Below, piece after piece: positions 19,391 to 27,977 of a DNA stretch of 64,000 nucleotides. A program made the position numbers and the translations under genes. This DNA comes from Mycolicibacterium brisbanense (GTDB taxonomy: Bacteria > Actinomycetota > Actinomycetes > Mycobacteriales > Mycobacteriaceae). A model generated the notes under the pieces. It was given only the letters and a program-made list of their open reading frames with translations, was not told the DNA's origin and made no database searches. The stretch lies in contig NZ_BCSX01000021.1 in the NCBI RefSeq assembly GCF_001570425.1, positions 372,001 through 436,000 of the forward strand. The letters are read 5' to 3'. Position 1 is the stretch's first letter; every line of letters begins with the position of its first letter.

Positions 19391-19747
19391 ATGTTGATCG
19401 CCGCGCTGCTTTGCCTGAGCGTCGCCGTGATCGTCGGAATCCTCGGTCTGTGGTTGTTGACCAGGCCGCACTCCGGTGATCCGGTCCGCACCGTGCTGCG
19501 AGCGGTGGCCCCCACCCAGCTTGCCGCCGCGGTGATGCTCGCCGCAGGCGGTGTCGCGGCCCTGTCCGCGGAGCCGCGGACAGGCGTCGTGGTGGTGACG
19601 GTGTGTGTCGTCGGCGCGGTTGCCACAGTGGCAGCCGGCTGCTGGCAGAGCGCCAAAGTGGTCGCCCGGGCCGAGGCCGCATCGGCCGCCGGCAGTGGCG
19701 GTGGATGCACCGGATCGTGCGCCAGCTGCACCTTGTCGTGTAGCTGA
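19391..19747 (+). CDS. Small membrane protein with Cys-rich C-terminus (Rv0039c-like)
   Basis: A 118-aa protein with three hydrophobic segments (MLIAALLCLSVAVIVGILGL; an Ala-rich stretch APTQLAAAVMLAAGGVAAL; VVVTVCVVGAVATVAAGC) and a short hydrophilic tail. The last 20 residues follow a Gly/Ser linker and hold four cysteines (CTGSCASCTLSCS), which could bind a metal or form disulfides. It lies between the mtc28-like gene and algH, as in M. tuberculosis. Function unknown. Confidence 0.8.
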   Translation: MLIAALLCLSVAVIVGILGLWLLTRPHSGDPVRTVLRAVAPTQLAAAVMLAAGGVAALSAEPRTGVVVVTVCVVGAVATVAAGCWQSAKVVARAEAASAAGSGGGCTGSCASCTLSCS

Positions 19748-19754
19748 TCCCGCG

Positions 19755-20360
19755 TCAGTTGCGGCTGGTGTCGATCGGGTGTGTCGCGAGTAGCGACGTC
19801 GGCAGCGGCTGCCGGCGCAGCACCCGGCCCCACAGGTCGATGCGCGGTTCGATCAGGACATCGGACGGCAACGCAGACAGCACGATCCAGTCATCGCGTT
19901 CGATCTCACCGTCGAGCTGCCCGATGGTCCAGCCGGAATAGCCCGCGAAGACCCTGACGCCTTCGAGGATCGGGGCGAGGGTGTCCGGGTCGGCGTCGAG
20001 ATCGACCATCACGATGCGGCCCTGCACATGGCGCAACCCCGGTACCCCGTCGGCGTGCATGCCCACGCGCAGCAGCGCCAGGCACAGCGCGGAATCGCGC
20101 TTGACGGGACCGCCGATGAACATGGTCTTGGGCTTGGCGGCCAGCTTGGCCCACTGCGGCAGCACGTTGTAGACCGCGGTCTCGCTGGGCCGGTTCAGCA
20201 CCACGCCCAACGTGCCACCGGCGTTGTGTTCGACGATGTAGATGACGCTGCGACGGAATGTCGGCTCCAGCAGATCGGTGTTGGCCAGCAGGAGCGTCCC
20301 CGGTCGTACCCGGTGCGCCGCAGGCGCGATGAAGTCCTCCGGATCCTCTGACGGCGCCAC
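19755..20360 (-). CDS. YqgE/AlgH family protein (DUF179, Rv0038-like)
   Basis: A 201-aa protein with the family motifs GTLLLANTDLLEPTFRRSVI, HNAGGTLGVVLNRP, FIGGPV and the FAGYSGWTIGQLDGEI stretch. Members are small soluble proteins of unknown biochemical role; the AlgH name comes from a Pseudomonas alginate regulator and should not be over-read. Starts at GTG 20360. Converges with the small membrane protein gene, 7 bp between stops. Confidence 0.88.
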   Translation of the reverse strand: MAPSEDPEDFIAPAAHRVRPGTLLLANTDLLEPTFRRSVIYIVEHNAGGTLGVVLNRPSETAVYNVLPQWAKLAAKPKTMFIGGPVKRDSALCLALLRVGMHADGVPGLRHVQGRIVMVDLDADPDTLAPILEGVRVFAGYSGWTIGQLDGEIERDDWIVLSALPSDVLIEPRIDLWGRVLRRQPLPTSLLATHPIDTSRN

Positions 20361-20490
20361 CCGTCCATCATGTCACCAGCACCGCCGAGACGTGGCGAAC
20401 AACCACGCGCGGTGCGCAATTTGTAGGGCCAGAAAGTTTGTACTGTGGAACAGGCCGCCCATCGCGGGCTGAACAGCCCCCGAACAGAAT

Positions 20491-21786
20491 GTGATTGCCG
20501 TGGTTGACGCTGCCGCCCCCATTGCTCTGTGGCGGTCGCTGCGCGGCATGACGGAGTTCCGCCGGCTGCTGGAGCTACGTGCCGTCAGCCAGTTCGGTGA
20601 CGGCCTGTTCCAGGCCGGACTGGCCGGCGCGATCCTGTTCAACCCGGAACGGGCCGCGGGACCGTGGGCCATCGCCGGCTCGTTCGCTGTGCTGTACCTG
20701 CCCTACTCGCTGCTCGGACCGTTCGCCGGTGCCCTGCTGGACCGCTGGGACCGGCGGCTGGTGATGATCGGAGCCAATCTGGGCCGGCTGCTGCTGGTGA
20801 TCCTCACCGGCGTGCTGCTGGCCTTCGGCGCCGAAGACGTCGCGGTCCTGCTCGCTGCGCTGATCGCCAACGGGTTCACCCGCTTCGTATCGTCCGGCCT
20901 CTCGGCCTCCCTGCCCGATGTGGTGCCCAGCGCCAGCGTCGTCACCATGAATTCGGTCGCGACCGCGATCGGGTCGGCCGCGGCGTTCTTCGGGGCCAAC
21001 TTCATGCTGCTGCCGAGGTGGCTGTTCGGGGCCAGCGACGCCGGCGCGTCCGTGGTGATCTTCAGCGTGCTGGTGCCGGTCGGCTTGGCGCTGTGGCTGT
21101 CGGTGCGATTCGGCCCGCATGTCCTGGGCCCGCACGAAAGCAAACGGACCATCCACGGCTCGGTTGTCTACGCGGTGTCGACGGGGTGGGTGCACGGTGC
21201 CCGCACCGTGGCGTCGGTGCCGACCGTCGCAGGCACGCTGGCCGGGCTGGCCGCACACCGGATGGCACTCGGGATCAACACCCTGCTGGTGCTCGTCATC
21301 GTGCGGCACACCGACACTCCCACGCAGGTCGCCGGGCTGGGCCTGGGGACAGCGGTGGTGTTTCTCGCCGCAACGGGGTCCGGCGCATTCCTGGCCACGG
21401 TCGCCGCACCTGCCGTGATCGCGCGCTTCGGTCGCTATGCCACCGCCAACGGGGCACTGGCATTCGCCGCGGTGGTCCAGCTCGCCGCGATCGGGTTACA
21501 CCTGCCGGTCATGCTCACGTGCGGCTTCCTGCTCGGTGCCGCGGGCCAGCTGGTGAAGCTGTGCGCGGACTCCGCGATGCAGCTCGACGTCGACGATGCG
21601 CTGCGCGGTCATGTCTTCACCGTGCAGGACGCGCTGTTCTGGATCTCGTTCATCACCGCCACCACAGTGACGGCCGCCGTGATTCCGGCCGACGGACAGT
21701 CGCCGGGCCTGGTGGTGGCAGGCACGGTGGTCTATCTGGTGGGGCTGGGCATCCACGCGGCGGTGGCCTCGCCGCGGCGCACCTGA
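20491..21786 (+). CDS. Major facilitator superfamily transporter (Rv0037c-like)
   Basis: A 431-aa protein with about twelve hydrophobic segments and the MFS loop-2/3 pattern [20 protein letters not shown]. The start is GTG 20491; GTG 20500 is an alternative. Conserved acidic and Arg residues of the loop are present, consistent with a drug/metabolite exporter of the DHA type. Substrate unknown. Followed closely by the isomerase-like gene, as in Rv0037c-Rv0036c. Confidence 0.88.
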   Translation: MIAVVDAAAPIALWRSLRGMTEFRRLLELRAVSQFGDGLFQAGLAGAILFNPERAAGPWAIAGSFAVLYLPYSLLGPFAGALLDRWDRRLVMIGANLGRLLLVILTGVLLAFGAEDVAVLLAALIANGFTRFVSSGLSASLPDVVPSASVVTMNSVATAIGSAAAFFGANFMLLPRWLFGASDAGASVVIFSVLVPVGLALWLSVRFGPHVLGPHESKRTIHGSVVYAVSTGWVHGARTVASVPTVAGTLAGLAAHRMALGINTLLVLVIVRHTDTPTQVAGLGLGTAVVFLAATGSGAFLATVAAPAVIARFGRYATANGALAFAAVVQLAAIGLHLPVMLTCGFLLGAAGQLVKLCADSAMQLDVDDALRGHVFTVQDALFWISFITATTVTAAVIPADGQSPGLVVAGTVVYLVGLGIHAAVASPRRT

Positions 21787-21794
21787 GGCCCGTC

Positions 21795-21800
21795 TACGCT
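21795..21800 (+). promoter_or_regulatory. -10 element of a leaderless promoter for the second isomerase-like gene
   Basis: TACGCT with 7 nt to the ATG at 21808 and no Shine-Dalgarno run between. Confidence 0.45.
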
Positions 21801-21807
21801 GACCGGC

Positions 21808-22584
21808 ATGTCGACTGCAGAGCAGATCGTGGCCGATCTCCGGGCCGAGTGCGACGAACTCGACGCGCTTGTCGCCGACCTGCCCGCCGATCGGTGGGCC
21901 ACGGAAACTCCGGCGGCGGGCTGGACCATCGCCCATCAGATCGCCCACCTGTTGTGGACCGACCGGGTCGCGTTGATCTCCGTGACCGATGAGGCCGCGT
22001 TCAGCGACGTCGTGGCCGAAGCCATGAAGAATCCCACCGGTTTCGTCGACGCAGGCGCCGAGGAACTCGCGGCCACTCTGCCCGCCGAATTGCTCGCCGA
22101 CTGGCGCCAGACCCGGGCCCGGTTGCACGACGCGCTGCTGACGGTTCCCGACGGCCGCAAGCTGCCGTGGTTCGGACCGCCGATGAGCGCAGCGTCGATG
22201 GCGACGGCCCGGATGATGGAGACATGGGCGCACGGACTCGACGTCGCCGACACGCTCGGGGTGCGCAGACCCGCCACGGCGCGCTTGCGCTCGATCGCCC
22301 ACATCGGTGTGCGCACGCGCGATTTCGCGTTTACTCTGCACGGCTTGCCGGTGCCTGCCGAGCCGTTCCGGGTGGAGCTGCAGGGTCCCGATGGTGATGT
22401 GTGGACATGGGGGCCCGAGGACGCGAAGCAGCGCGTGACGGGTTCGGCCGAGGACTTCTGCCTGCTGGTCACGCAGCGTCGCGCGCCCGCCGAGCTCGAC
22501 GTGACGGCCGTGGGCGCCGACGCGGCGAAGTGGCTGACCATCGCCCAGGCCTTCGCGGGTCCGCCGGGCCCCGGCCGGGGCTGA
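21808..22584 (+). CDS. Maleylpyruvate isomerase/DinB-type family protein (Rv0036c-like)
   Basis: A 258-aa member of the same helical-bundle family as the gene at 14629, with the N-terminal signature [20 protein letters not shown], then [17 protein letters not shown], and a mid-protein [15 protein letters not shown]. The His of QIAHL and the WAHGLD motif fit the metal-binding site. A C-terminal domain of about 80 residues ([16 protein letters not shown]) resembles the sterol-carrier-like tail found in some members. Substrate unknown. Confidence 0.85.
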   Translation: MSTAEQIVADLRAECDELDALVADLPADRWATETPAAGWTIAHQIAHLLWTDRVALISVTDEAAFSDVVAEAMKNPTGFVDAGAEELAATLPAELLADWRQTRARLHDALLTVPDGRKLPWFGPPMSAASMATARMMETWAHGLDVADTLGVRRPATARLRSIAHIGVRTRDFAFTLHGLPVPAEPFRVELQGPDGDVWTWGPEDAKQRVTGSAEDFCLLVTQRRAPAELDVTAVGADAAKWLTIAQAFAGPPGPGRG

Positions 22585-22615
22585 GCACTCGACTAGCAAT
22601 CGCCCCGAAGCCGTC

Positions 22616-22670
22616 GGCTCTGCGGTGAGGGCGAACAACAGCGAGAGCGTCACGCCCTCAGCGCAGAGTC
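22616..22670. terminator. 55-bp hairpin between convergent genes, same ends as the one after ino1
   Basis: The arms CTCTGCGGTGAGGGCG and CGCCCTCAGCGCAGAG pair with one G-G/C-A type internal mismatch region. Length (55 bp) and outer sequences GGCTCTGCG and GCGCAGAGTC are identical to the hairpin at 6698-6752, while the interior differs. It separates the second isomerase-like gene from the converging calcium-repeat gene, and its right end overlaps that gene's stop by two bases. Confidence 0.7.
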
Positions 22671-23205
22671 AAGGCCCAGTAGTGCGATCAGGCGGCTGAC
22701 CGCGAGCCACTGTGCCTGCCGAGTCGGCCAGACCGTCGCCGTCGCTGTCGATCAACGTGAGATCCCACCGCCCGTCACCGTCGGTGTCGACATAGGCGCG
22801 GGCACCGGAGATCACGCGGTCGGCCAGACCGTCGCCGTCAATGTCGAGCAGCTGATCGTCGGCGGTGCCGTCGCCGGCGAAGTCCACGACCGGCAGCCCG
22901 GCGGGATGTTCCACACCGTCGAGGTCGAACCAGCGCACCTGCCCGCCGCGGTCCACGCGCAACGCCCAGGTACCCGAGCCATCGTCGGTGAAATAGGTCT
23001 CGGCGCGGCCGTCGTCGTCGGTGTCCAGCACCGCGTGCTCGGCGATGCCGTCCCCGTCCAGGTCGGCCATCACATCGTCGAGCCGGCCGTCACCGTCGAG
23101 ATCCAGGCCAATCCCGTCGGGTGTGCCGTCTCCGTCAATGTCGACCGCGGGCTCGGCACTCCATATCGTGGCCGAGCCGTCGGGATCGCCAAGGCAGTAG
23201 TCCAT
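22669..23205 (-). CDS. Aspartate/glycine calcium-repeat protein (Rv3906c-like)
   Basis: A 178-aa acidic protein made largely of DxDGDGxxD loops (DIDGDGTPDG, DLDGDGRLDD, DLDGDGIAEH, DTDDDGRAET, DIDGDGLADR, DTDGDGRWDL, DSDGDGLADS), the pattern of thrombospondin-type or EF-hand-like calcium-binding loops. There is no signal peptide or membrane segment, unlike most proteins with such repeats. It sits beside pcnA as Rv3906c does. Calcium binding is inferred from the loops; function unknown. Confidence 0.8.
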   Translation of the reverse strand: MDYCLGDPDGSATIWSAEPAVDIDGDGTPDGIGLDLDGDGRLDDVMADLDGDGIAEHAVLDTDDDGRAETYFTDDGSGTWALRVDRGGQVRWFDLDGVEHPAGLPVVDFAGDGTADDQLLDIDGDGLADRVISGARAYVDTDGDGRWDLTLIDSDGDGLADSAGTVARGQPPDRTTGP

Positions 23206-23223
23206 GACTGATCAGACGCACGG

Positions 23224-24663
23224 TCAGGTCCTCGCGTTCCACCATTCCTGCAGAGCTGCGACGGCCTCGTCGTGTTCGAGCGGGCCGCGCTCCAACCGCA
23301 GCTCCTTGAGATACCGCCACGCCTCACCCACCTGCGGGCCCGCGGGGATACCGAGGATGGTCATGATCTCGTTGCCGTCCAGGTCGGGCCGTACCCGCTG
23401 CAGGTCCTCCTTGGCGGCCAGCTCGGCGATCCGGGTCTCCAGGTCGTCGTAACTGCTGCGCAGGCGCGCGGCCCGGCGCTTGTTGCGGGTGGTGCAGTCG
23501 GCCCGCACCAGCTTGTGCAAGCGCCCGAGCAGTGGTCCGGCGTCGGTGACATAGCGCCGGACCGCCGAATCGGTCCACTTGCCCTCGCCGTATCCGTGGA
23601 ACCGCAGGTGCAGGTAGACCAGCTGAGAGACGTCGTCGACCATCTGCTTGGAGTACTTGAGCGCGCGCATGCGCTTGCGCACCATCTTGGCGCCGACCAC
23701 CTCGTGGTGGTGAAAGCTCACGCCACCGTCGGGTTCGTGCTTGCGCGTCGCGGGCTTGCCGATGTCGTGCAGCAACGCGGCCCAGCGCAACACCAGGTCG
23801 GGTCCCTCGTCTTCCAGGTCCATGGCCTGACGCAGGACCGTCAGCGAATGCCAGTACACGTCCTTGTGCTGATGGTGCTCATCGATGGCCATCCGCATCT
23901 CGCCGACCTCCGGCAGCACCACCGCGCCGAGCCCCGTCTGCACCATCAGATCGACACCCGCGACGGGATCCATGCCCAGCAGCAGCTTGTCGAGTTCGGC
24001 GGCGACGCGTTCCGCCGTGATGCGGCCCAACTGGGGCGACATGTCCAGCAGAGCCTCCAGCACGCGCGGCGCGACCGCGAACCCCAGTTGTGACACGAAG
24101 CGGGCGGCCCGCAGCATCCGCAGCGGATCGTCCCCGAAGGACACCTGAGGCGCCGACGGGGTGTCGAGTGTCTTGGCCCGCAACGCGGCCAAACCGCCGA
24201 GCGGATCACAGAATTCACCCGGGCCGTCCGCCGTGATCCGCACGGCCATGGCGTTGACGGTGAAGTCGCGTCGCACGAGATCGTCGTCGAGGGTGTCCCC
24301 GAACTCGACCGTCGGGTTACGGGTCACCTGGTCATAGCTGTCGGCGCGGAACGTGGTGATCTCGATCCGCTGGTCGCCCTTGGCAGCACCGATCGTGCCG
24401 AATTGGATTCCGGTGTCCCACAATCCGTCAGCCCAGCCGCGCAGCATCTTCTGCACGGCCTCGGGCCGCGCGTCGGTGGTGAAGTCCAGATCGGTGCCGA
24501 GGCGGCCCAGCAACGCGTCGCGCACGCTGCCGCCCACGAGGTAGAGCTCGTGGCCGCCGGCAGCGAACACCTGCCCCAGCCCGCGCAGCAGTTCGCCGTG
24601 CTGGTTCAGCGCCACCAGCGCGCGGGCCAGCAGTTCGGCGTCATCGGGTGCGGCATCGGACAC
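23224..24663 (-). CDS. pcnA: tRNA nucleotidyltransferase / poly(A) polymerase family protein
   Basis: A 479-aa class II nucleotidyltransferase. The N-terminus has the signature LVGGSVRDALLGR and the metal-binding DLDFTTDA; later come RRDFTVNAMA, DPLRMLRAARF and a C-terminal HD domain (HHQHKDVYWHSL, ALLHDIGKPATR). The start is GTG 24663, giving the length I recall for the M. tuberculosis protein; longer in-frame reads toward 25551 are antisense to mutT4. In mycobacteria it probably adds or repairs tRNA CCA ends. Divergent from mutT4 across 84 bp. Confidence 0.92.
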   Translation of the reverse strand: MSDAAPDDAELLARALVALNQHGELLRGLGQVFAAGGHELYLVGGSVRDALLGRLGTDLDFTTDARPEAVQKMLRGWADGLWDTGIQFGTIGAAKGDQRIEITTFRADSYDQVTRNPTVEFGDTLDDDLVRRDFTVNAMAVRITADGPGEFCDPLGGLAALRAKTLDTPSAPQVSFGDDPLRMLRAARFVSQLGFAVAPRVLEALLDMSPQLGRITAERVAAELDKLLLGMDPVAGVDLMVQTGLGAVVLPEVGEMRMAIDEHHQHKDVYWHSLTVLRQAMDLEDEGPDLVLRWAALLHDIGKPATRKHEPDGGVSFHHHEVVGAKMVRKRMRALKYSKQMVDDVSQLVYLHLRFHGYGEGKWTDSAVRRYVTDAGPLLGRLHKLVRADCTTRNKRRAARLRSSYDDLETRIAELAAKEDLQRVRPDLDGNEIMTILGIPAGPQVGEAWRYLKELRLERGPLEHDEAVAALQEWWNART

Positions 24664-24671
24664 GTTCGGAC

Positions 24672-24677
24672 AGCCTA
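24672..24677 (-). promoter_or_regulatory. -10 element of a leaderless promoter for pcnA
   Basis: On the minus strand this reads TAGGCT with 8 nt to the GTG at 24663. Together with the element at 24735 it makes the short pcnA-mutT4 spacer a back-to-back leaderless promoter pair. Confidence 0.45.
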
Positions 24678-24734
24678 GTGTGCTCAGTGGGCCCGCTACC
24701 GGCGAGTGTGGCAGGACCGCCACCCCGTGGCAGC

Positions 24735-24740
24735 TACTAT
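24735..24740 (+). promoter_or_regulatory. -10 element of a leaderless promoter for mutT4
   Basis: TACTAT, a strong match to TANNNT, is 7 nt before the GTG at 24748. The in-frame ATG at 24706 lies upstream of this element and is therefore rejected as start. Confidence 0.55.
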
Positions 24741-24747
24741 CGCTTGG

Positions 24748-25560
24748 GTGTCGGACGGCGAGCAGGCCAAACCACGACGGCGCCGCAGTCGCCGCCGGGG
24801 CCAACGTCGTGCGCAGCGTGCTGCCGGGCCGCCCGACACGGGTAACGACCATCACACCGTCCAGCCCAGCGAACATCCCACCGAGTCCGCGGACGGCGGT
24901 GACAAGCCGCCCACCCCGCGAGATCAATCCAAGCAACGCAAGCCGCGGCCACGGCGCCCACCCGAGCGGTTGCGCACCGTGCACGAAACCTCGGCCGGGG
25001 GGCTGGTGATCGACGGCATCGACGGCCCGAAGGACACCCAGGTGGCGGCCCTGATCGGCCGGATCGACCGCCGGGGCCGGATGCTGTGGTCGCTGCCCAA
25101 GGGCCACATCGAGCTGGGCGAGACAGCCGAACAGACCGCCATCCGAGAAGTCGCGGAGGAGACCGGAATTCAGGGCACCGTGCTGGCCGCCCTCGGCAGC
25201 ATCGACTACTGGTTCGTCACCGAGGGCCGGCGTGTGCACAAGACCGTGCACCACTATCTGATGCGGTTCCAGGACGGCGAACTCTCCGACGACGACGTCG
25301 AGGTGACCGAGGTGGCCTGGGTGCCGCTTGGCGAGTTGCCGTCGCGGCTGGCCTATGCCGACGAACGCAAACTGGCCGAGGTGGCGGGCGAACTCATCGA
25401 CAAGCTGCACACCGACGGTCCGGGCGCCCTGCCGCCGCTGCCCCGCAGTGCGCCGCGGAGGCGGGCCCAGACCCATTCGCATACCCGCAATCACCGCCGT
25501 GACGACTCCGGTCAGCCTCAGCCTCCCCGGCGCACGAACGGATGCGGACAAGGGCCGTGA
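24748..25560 (+). CDS. mutT4: NUDIX hydrolase MutT4
   Basis: A 270-aa NUDIX protein. After a very basic Arg/Lys-rich N-terminus (about 75 residues) comes the domain with the full NUDIX box [20 protein letters not shown] plus TGI. A basic tail follows. Members hydrolyse nucleoside diphosphate derivatives, often oxidised nucleotides; the exact substrate is not readable. The start GTG 24748 (VSDGEQAK) matches the M. tuberculosis protein. Its stop overlaps the next gene by four bases, beginning a run of coupled genes through murJ. Confidence 0.92.
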   Translation: MSDGEQAKPRRRRSRRRGQRRAQRAAGPPDTGNDHHTVQPSEHPTESADGGDKPPTPRDQSKQRKPRPRRPPERLRTVHETSAGGLVIDGIDGPKDTQVAALIGRIDRRGRMLWSLPKGHIELGETAEQTAIREVAEETGIQGTVLAALGSIDYWFVTEGRRVHKTVHHYLMRFQDGELSDDDVEVTEVAWVPLGELPSRLAYADERKLAEVAGELIDKLHTDGPGALPPLPRSAPRRRAQTHSHTRNHRRDDSGQPQPPRRTNGCGQGP

Positions 25561-27977
25561 CCGCGGGTTCGGCGATGCCCCGTTGGCTCTCGACGGCGGC
25601 GCGCATCCTGACGGTCATCAGTGTGCTGTTGCTCGTGACGGTCCCGGGTGTGCTGCCGCGTGCCGCAGCCGGTGAGCCCGGGCAGATGCCGTTTCTGCAA
25701 CTGCGCATCGATCATGTGTCCCCCGAACTCGTGACCACCACCAGTGAGCCCGTGGTCACGGTGTCCGGTGTGGTGACCAATGTCGGAGACCGGCCGGTCC
25801 GCGATGTGGTGATCCGGTTGGAGCATGCCCGCGCCGTGGGGTCGTCCACCGAGTTGCGCACCGACCTCAGTGGCAGCCTCGACAAATTCTCCCCCGTCGC
25901 CGATTTCATCAATGTGTCGACGGAAATGACTCGTGGACAGACGGTTCCGTTCACGCTGTCGTACCCGCTGCGGGCCGCCGACCAGCCGTCCCTGCAGATC
26001 GAGCAGCCCGGGGTGTACCCCGTGCTGGTCAACGTCAACGGCACCCCCGATTACGGGGAACCCGCCCGCCTCGACGACGCCCGCTTCCTGCTGCCGGTGA
26101 TCGGTGTGCCCTCGGAGCAGCCGGCCGGGCCGGGCGACGACGGCGCAGCCACCTCCGCCGAGGCCCTGAGCTCCGTGGTGGCGCCCGACACCTCGCGGCC
26201 TGTCGGGCTGACCATGTTGTGGCCGTTGGCCGATCGTCCGCGGCTGGCTGCGGGAGCGCCCGGCGGCACCACTCCAGTACGGCTCATCGACGACGATCTG
26301 GCCACATCCCTGGCTCCGGGCGGGCGGCTGGACACCTTGCTCTCCGCGGTGGATTTTGCCACCGGACCGTCGGTCGACCCGGCCGGGCAGGTGCGTGCCG
26401 CGCTGTGCCTGGCCGTCGACCCCGATCTGCTGGTGACCGTGAACGCGATGACCGCGGGCTATGTCGTCGACGACGCCCCCGACACGGGCCCCGGCACCCG
26501 GACCAGGCCCGGTACCGGCCGCGACGCGGCAATAGCGTGGCTGAACCGGTTGCGTGGGCTCGCCCAGCGCATGTGTGTGGCGCCGACGACCTACGCGCAT
26601 GCCGACCTCGACGCGCTCAACCGCGTCAACGATGCGGGTCTGAGCGCCATCGCCACCAACGGCGCGGGCGACATCGTCGACCAGATCCTGGGCGTCACCT
26701 CGACGCGCGGTGCCAGCATCGTCGGGGACGGACCGCTCACCGGCCCCGCGGTCGACCTGCTCAGCGCCCAGGGCCAGACCGTTGCGATCGCGGCCGCCCA
26801 CACCACCGCGCAGGACTCCGCGACAGGCGCGCCGGAAACCGCGAACGTCACCCCGATGCGCTACAGCTCGGATCTGGTGTCCGCGGCGTTCGATCCCGCG
26901 GTCGGCGCGGCACTGGCCGGGGCAGGCAGCGACCCGGTCGCCCCGTCGTACCTCGATCCGACGATGGACATCCCGGTCCGGCACGACTCGGCGACCGCAC
27001 GCCGTCAGGACGCGGTGGGTGCCCTGCTGTGGCGGGGCTTGTCGCGCGACACCGAGCCGCGCACCCAGATCCTGATGCCGCCGTTGATGTGGACGCTGCA
27101 TCCCGACGACGCCCAGGCGATCCTGACGTCGGTGGCCACGACCATCCACGCCGGGCTGGCCATCCCCCGTCCGCTGACCGCGGTGATCGCCGATGCCAAC
27201 GCCGTGCCCCCCGAGCCGATACAGCCACGGCCCGCCGACACGCTGGGCAATCCGCGCAGCCGTATCGACGACTCGATCACCGGCGGGATCGCCGGGGTGA
27301 CGGCCCGGTTGTGGGGCCTGACCGCGGCGCTGACCACCGACGAGCGCACCGGACTGACGGGAGCGCAGTACACCGCCCCGCTGCGGGAGGACATGCTGCG
27401 CGCGCTGAGCCAGTCGGTGCCACCGGATACCCGCGACGGGTTGGCCCGCCAGCGACTCGACATCGTCACGCACAGCGTCGACGACATGTTCAAGGCCGTC
27501 ACCGTGGTGAACCCCGGCGATTCGTACACGCTCGCGACAGAACGCAGCCCGCTACCGCTGGCCCTGCGCAACGATCTTCCCGTGCCCATCCGGGTCCGAC
27601 TGCAGATCAACGCCCCACCGGGGATGACGGTCACCGACATGGGCGTGATCGAGCTTCCGCCGGGCTACCTGCCGCTGCGGGTTCCGATCGAGGTCCACTT
27701 CACCCAACGGGTCGCCGTGGATGTGGCGCTGCAAACCGTCGACGGTCTGCCGCTGGGTGACCCGGTGCGTCTCTCGGTGCACTCCAATGCCTACGGCAAA
27801 GTGCTGTTCTTCATCACCCTGTCGGCGGGAGCGGTGCTGGTCCTGCTCGCCGGGCGACGGCTGTGGCACCGGTTCCGCGGCCAGCCCGACCGGGCTGATC
27901 TGGACCGCCCCGACCCGATCGAGGTGGCGCAGGCGTTCAACCCGGACGAACCGCCGACCAAGGAGCCGCGCCGATGA
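25557..27977 (+). CDS. DUF6049 family secreted/membrane protein (Rv3909-like)
   Basis: An 806-aa protein starting at GTG 25557, which overlaps the mutT4 stop (GTGA); ATG 25542 is also possible. It has a signal peptide ([18 protein letters not shown]), a large extracytoplasmic region with two beta-rich ends resembling Ig-like folds, and one C-terminal membrane helix ([20 protein letters not shown]) followed by a basic cytoplasmic tail. It overlaps murJ by four bases (ATGA). The conserved position between mutT4 and murJ suggests an envelope role tied to peptidoglycan precursor export, which is inference. Confidence 0.85.
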   Translation: MTAGSAMPRWLSTAARILTVISVLLLVTVPGVLPRAAAGEPGQMPFLQLRIDHVSPELVTTTSEPVVTVSGVVTNVGDRPVRDVVIRLEHARAVGSSTELRTDLSGSLDKFSPVADFINVSTEMTRGQTVPFTLSYPLRAADQPSLQIEQPGVYPVLVNVNGTPDYGEPARLDDARFLLPVIGVPSEQPAGPGDDGAATSAEALSSVVAPDTSRPVGLTMLWPLADRPRLAAGAPGGTTPVRLIDDDLATSLAPGGRLDTLLSAVDFATGPSVDPAGQVRAALCLAVDPDLLVTVNAMTAGYVVDDAPDTGPGTRTRPGTGRDAAIAWLNRLRGLAQRMCVAPTTYAHADLDALNRVNDAGLSAIATNGAGDIVDQILGVTSTRGASIVGDGPLTGPAVDLLSAQGQTVAIAAAHTTAQDSATGAPETANVTPMRYSSDLVSAAFDPAVGAALAGAGSDPVAPSYLDPTMDIPVRHDSATARRQDAVGALLWRGLSRDTEPRTQILMPPLMWTLHPDDAQAILTSVATTIHAGLAIPRPLTAVIADANAVPPEPIQPRPADTLGNPRSRIDDSITGGIAGVTARLWGLTAALTTDERTGLTGAQYTAPLREDMLRALSQSVPPDTRDGLARQRLDIVTHSVDDMFKAVTVVNPGDSYTLATERSPLPLALRNDLPVPIRVRLQINAPPGMTVTDMGVIELPPGYLPLRVPIEVHFTQRVAVDVALQTVDGLPLGDPVRLSVHSNAYGKVLFFITLSAGAVLVLLAGRRLWHRFRGQPDRADLDRPDPIEVAQAFNPDEPPTKEPRR

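Noticed and set aside
24664..25551. Longer N-terminus for PcnA
   Set aside because: It is antisense to mutT4. GTG 24663 gives the family length and a promoter at fitting distance.
25518..27473. 651-codon minus-strand open frame opposite the DUF6049 gene
   Set aside because: Shadow of the real gene, which has a signal peptide, membrane helix and translational coupling on both sides.
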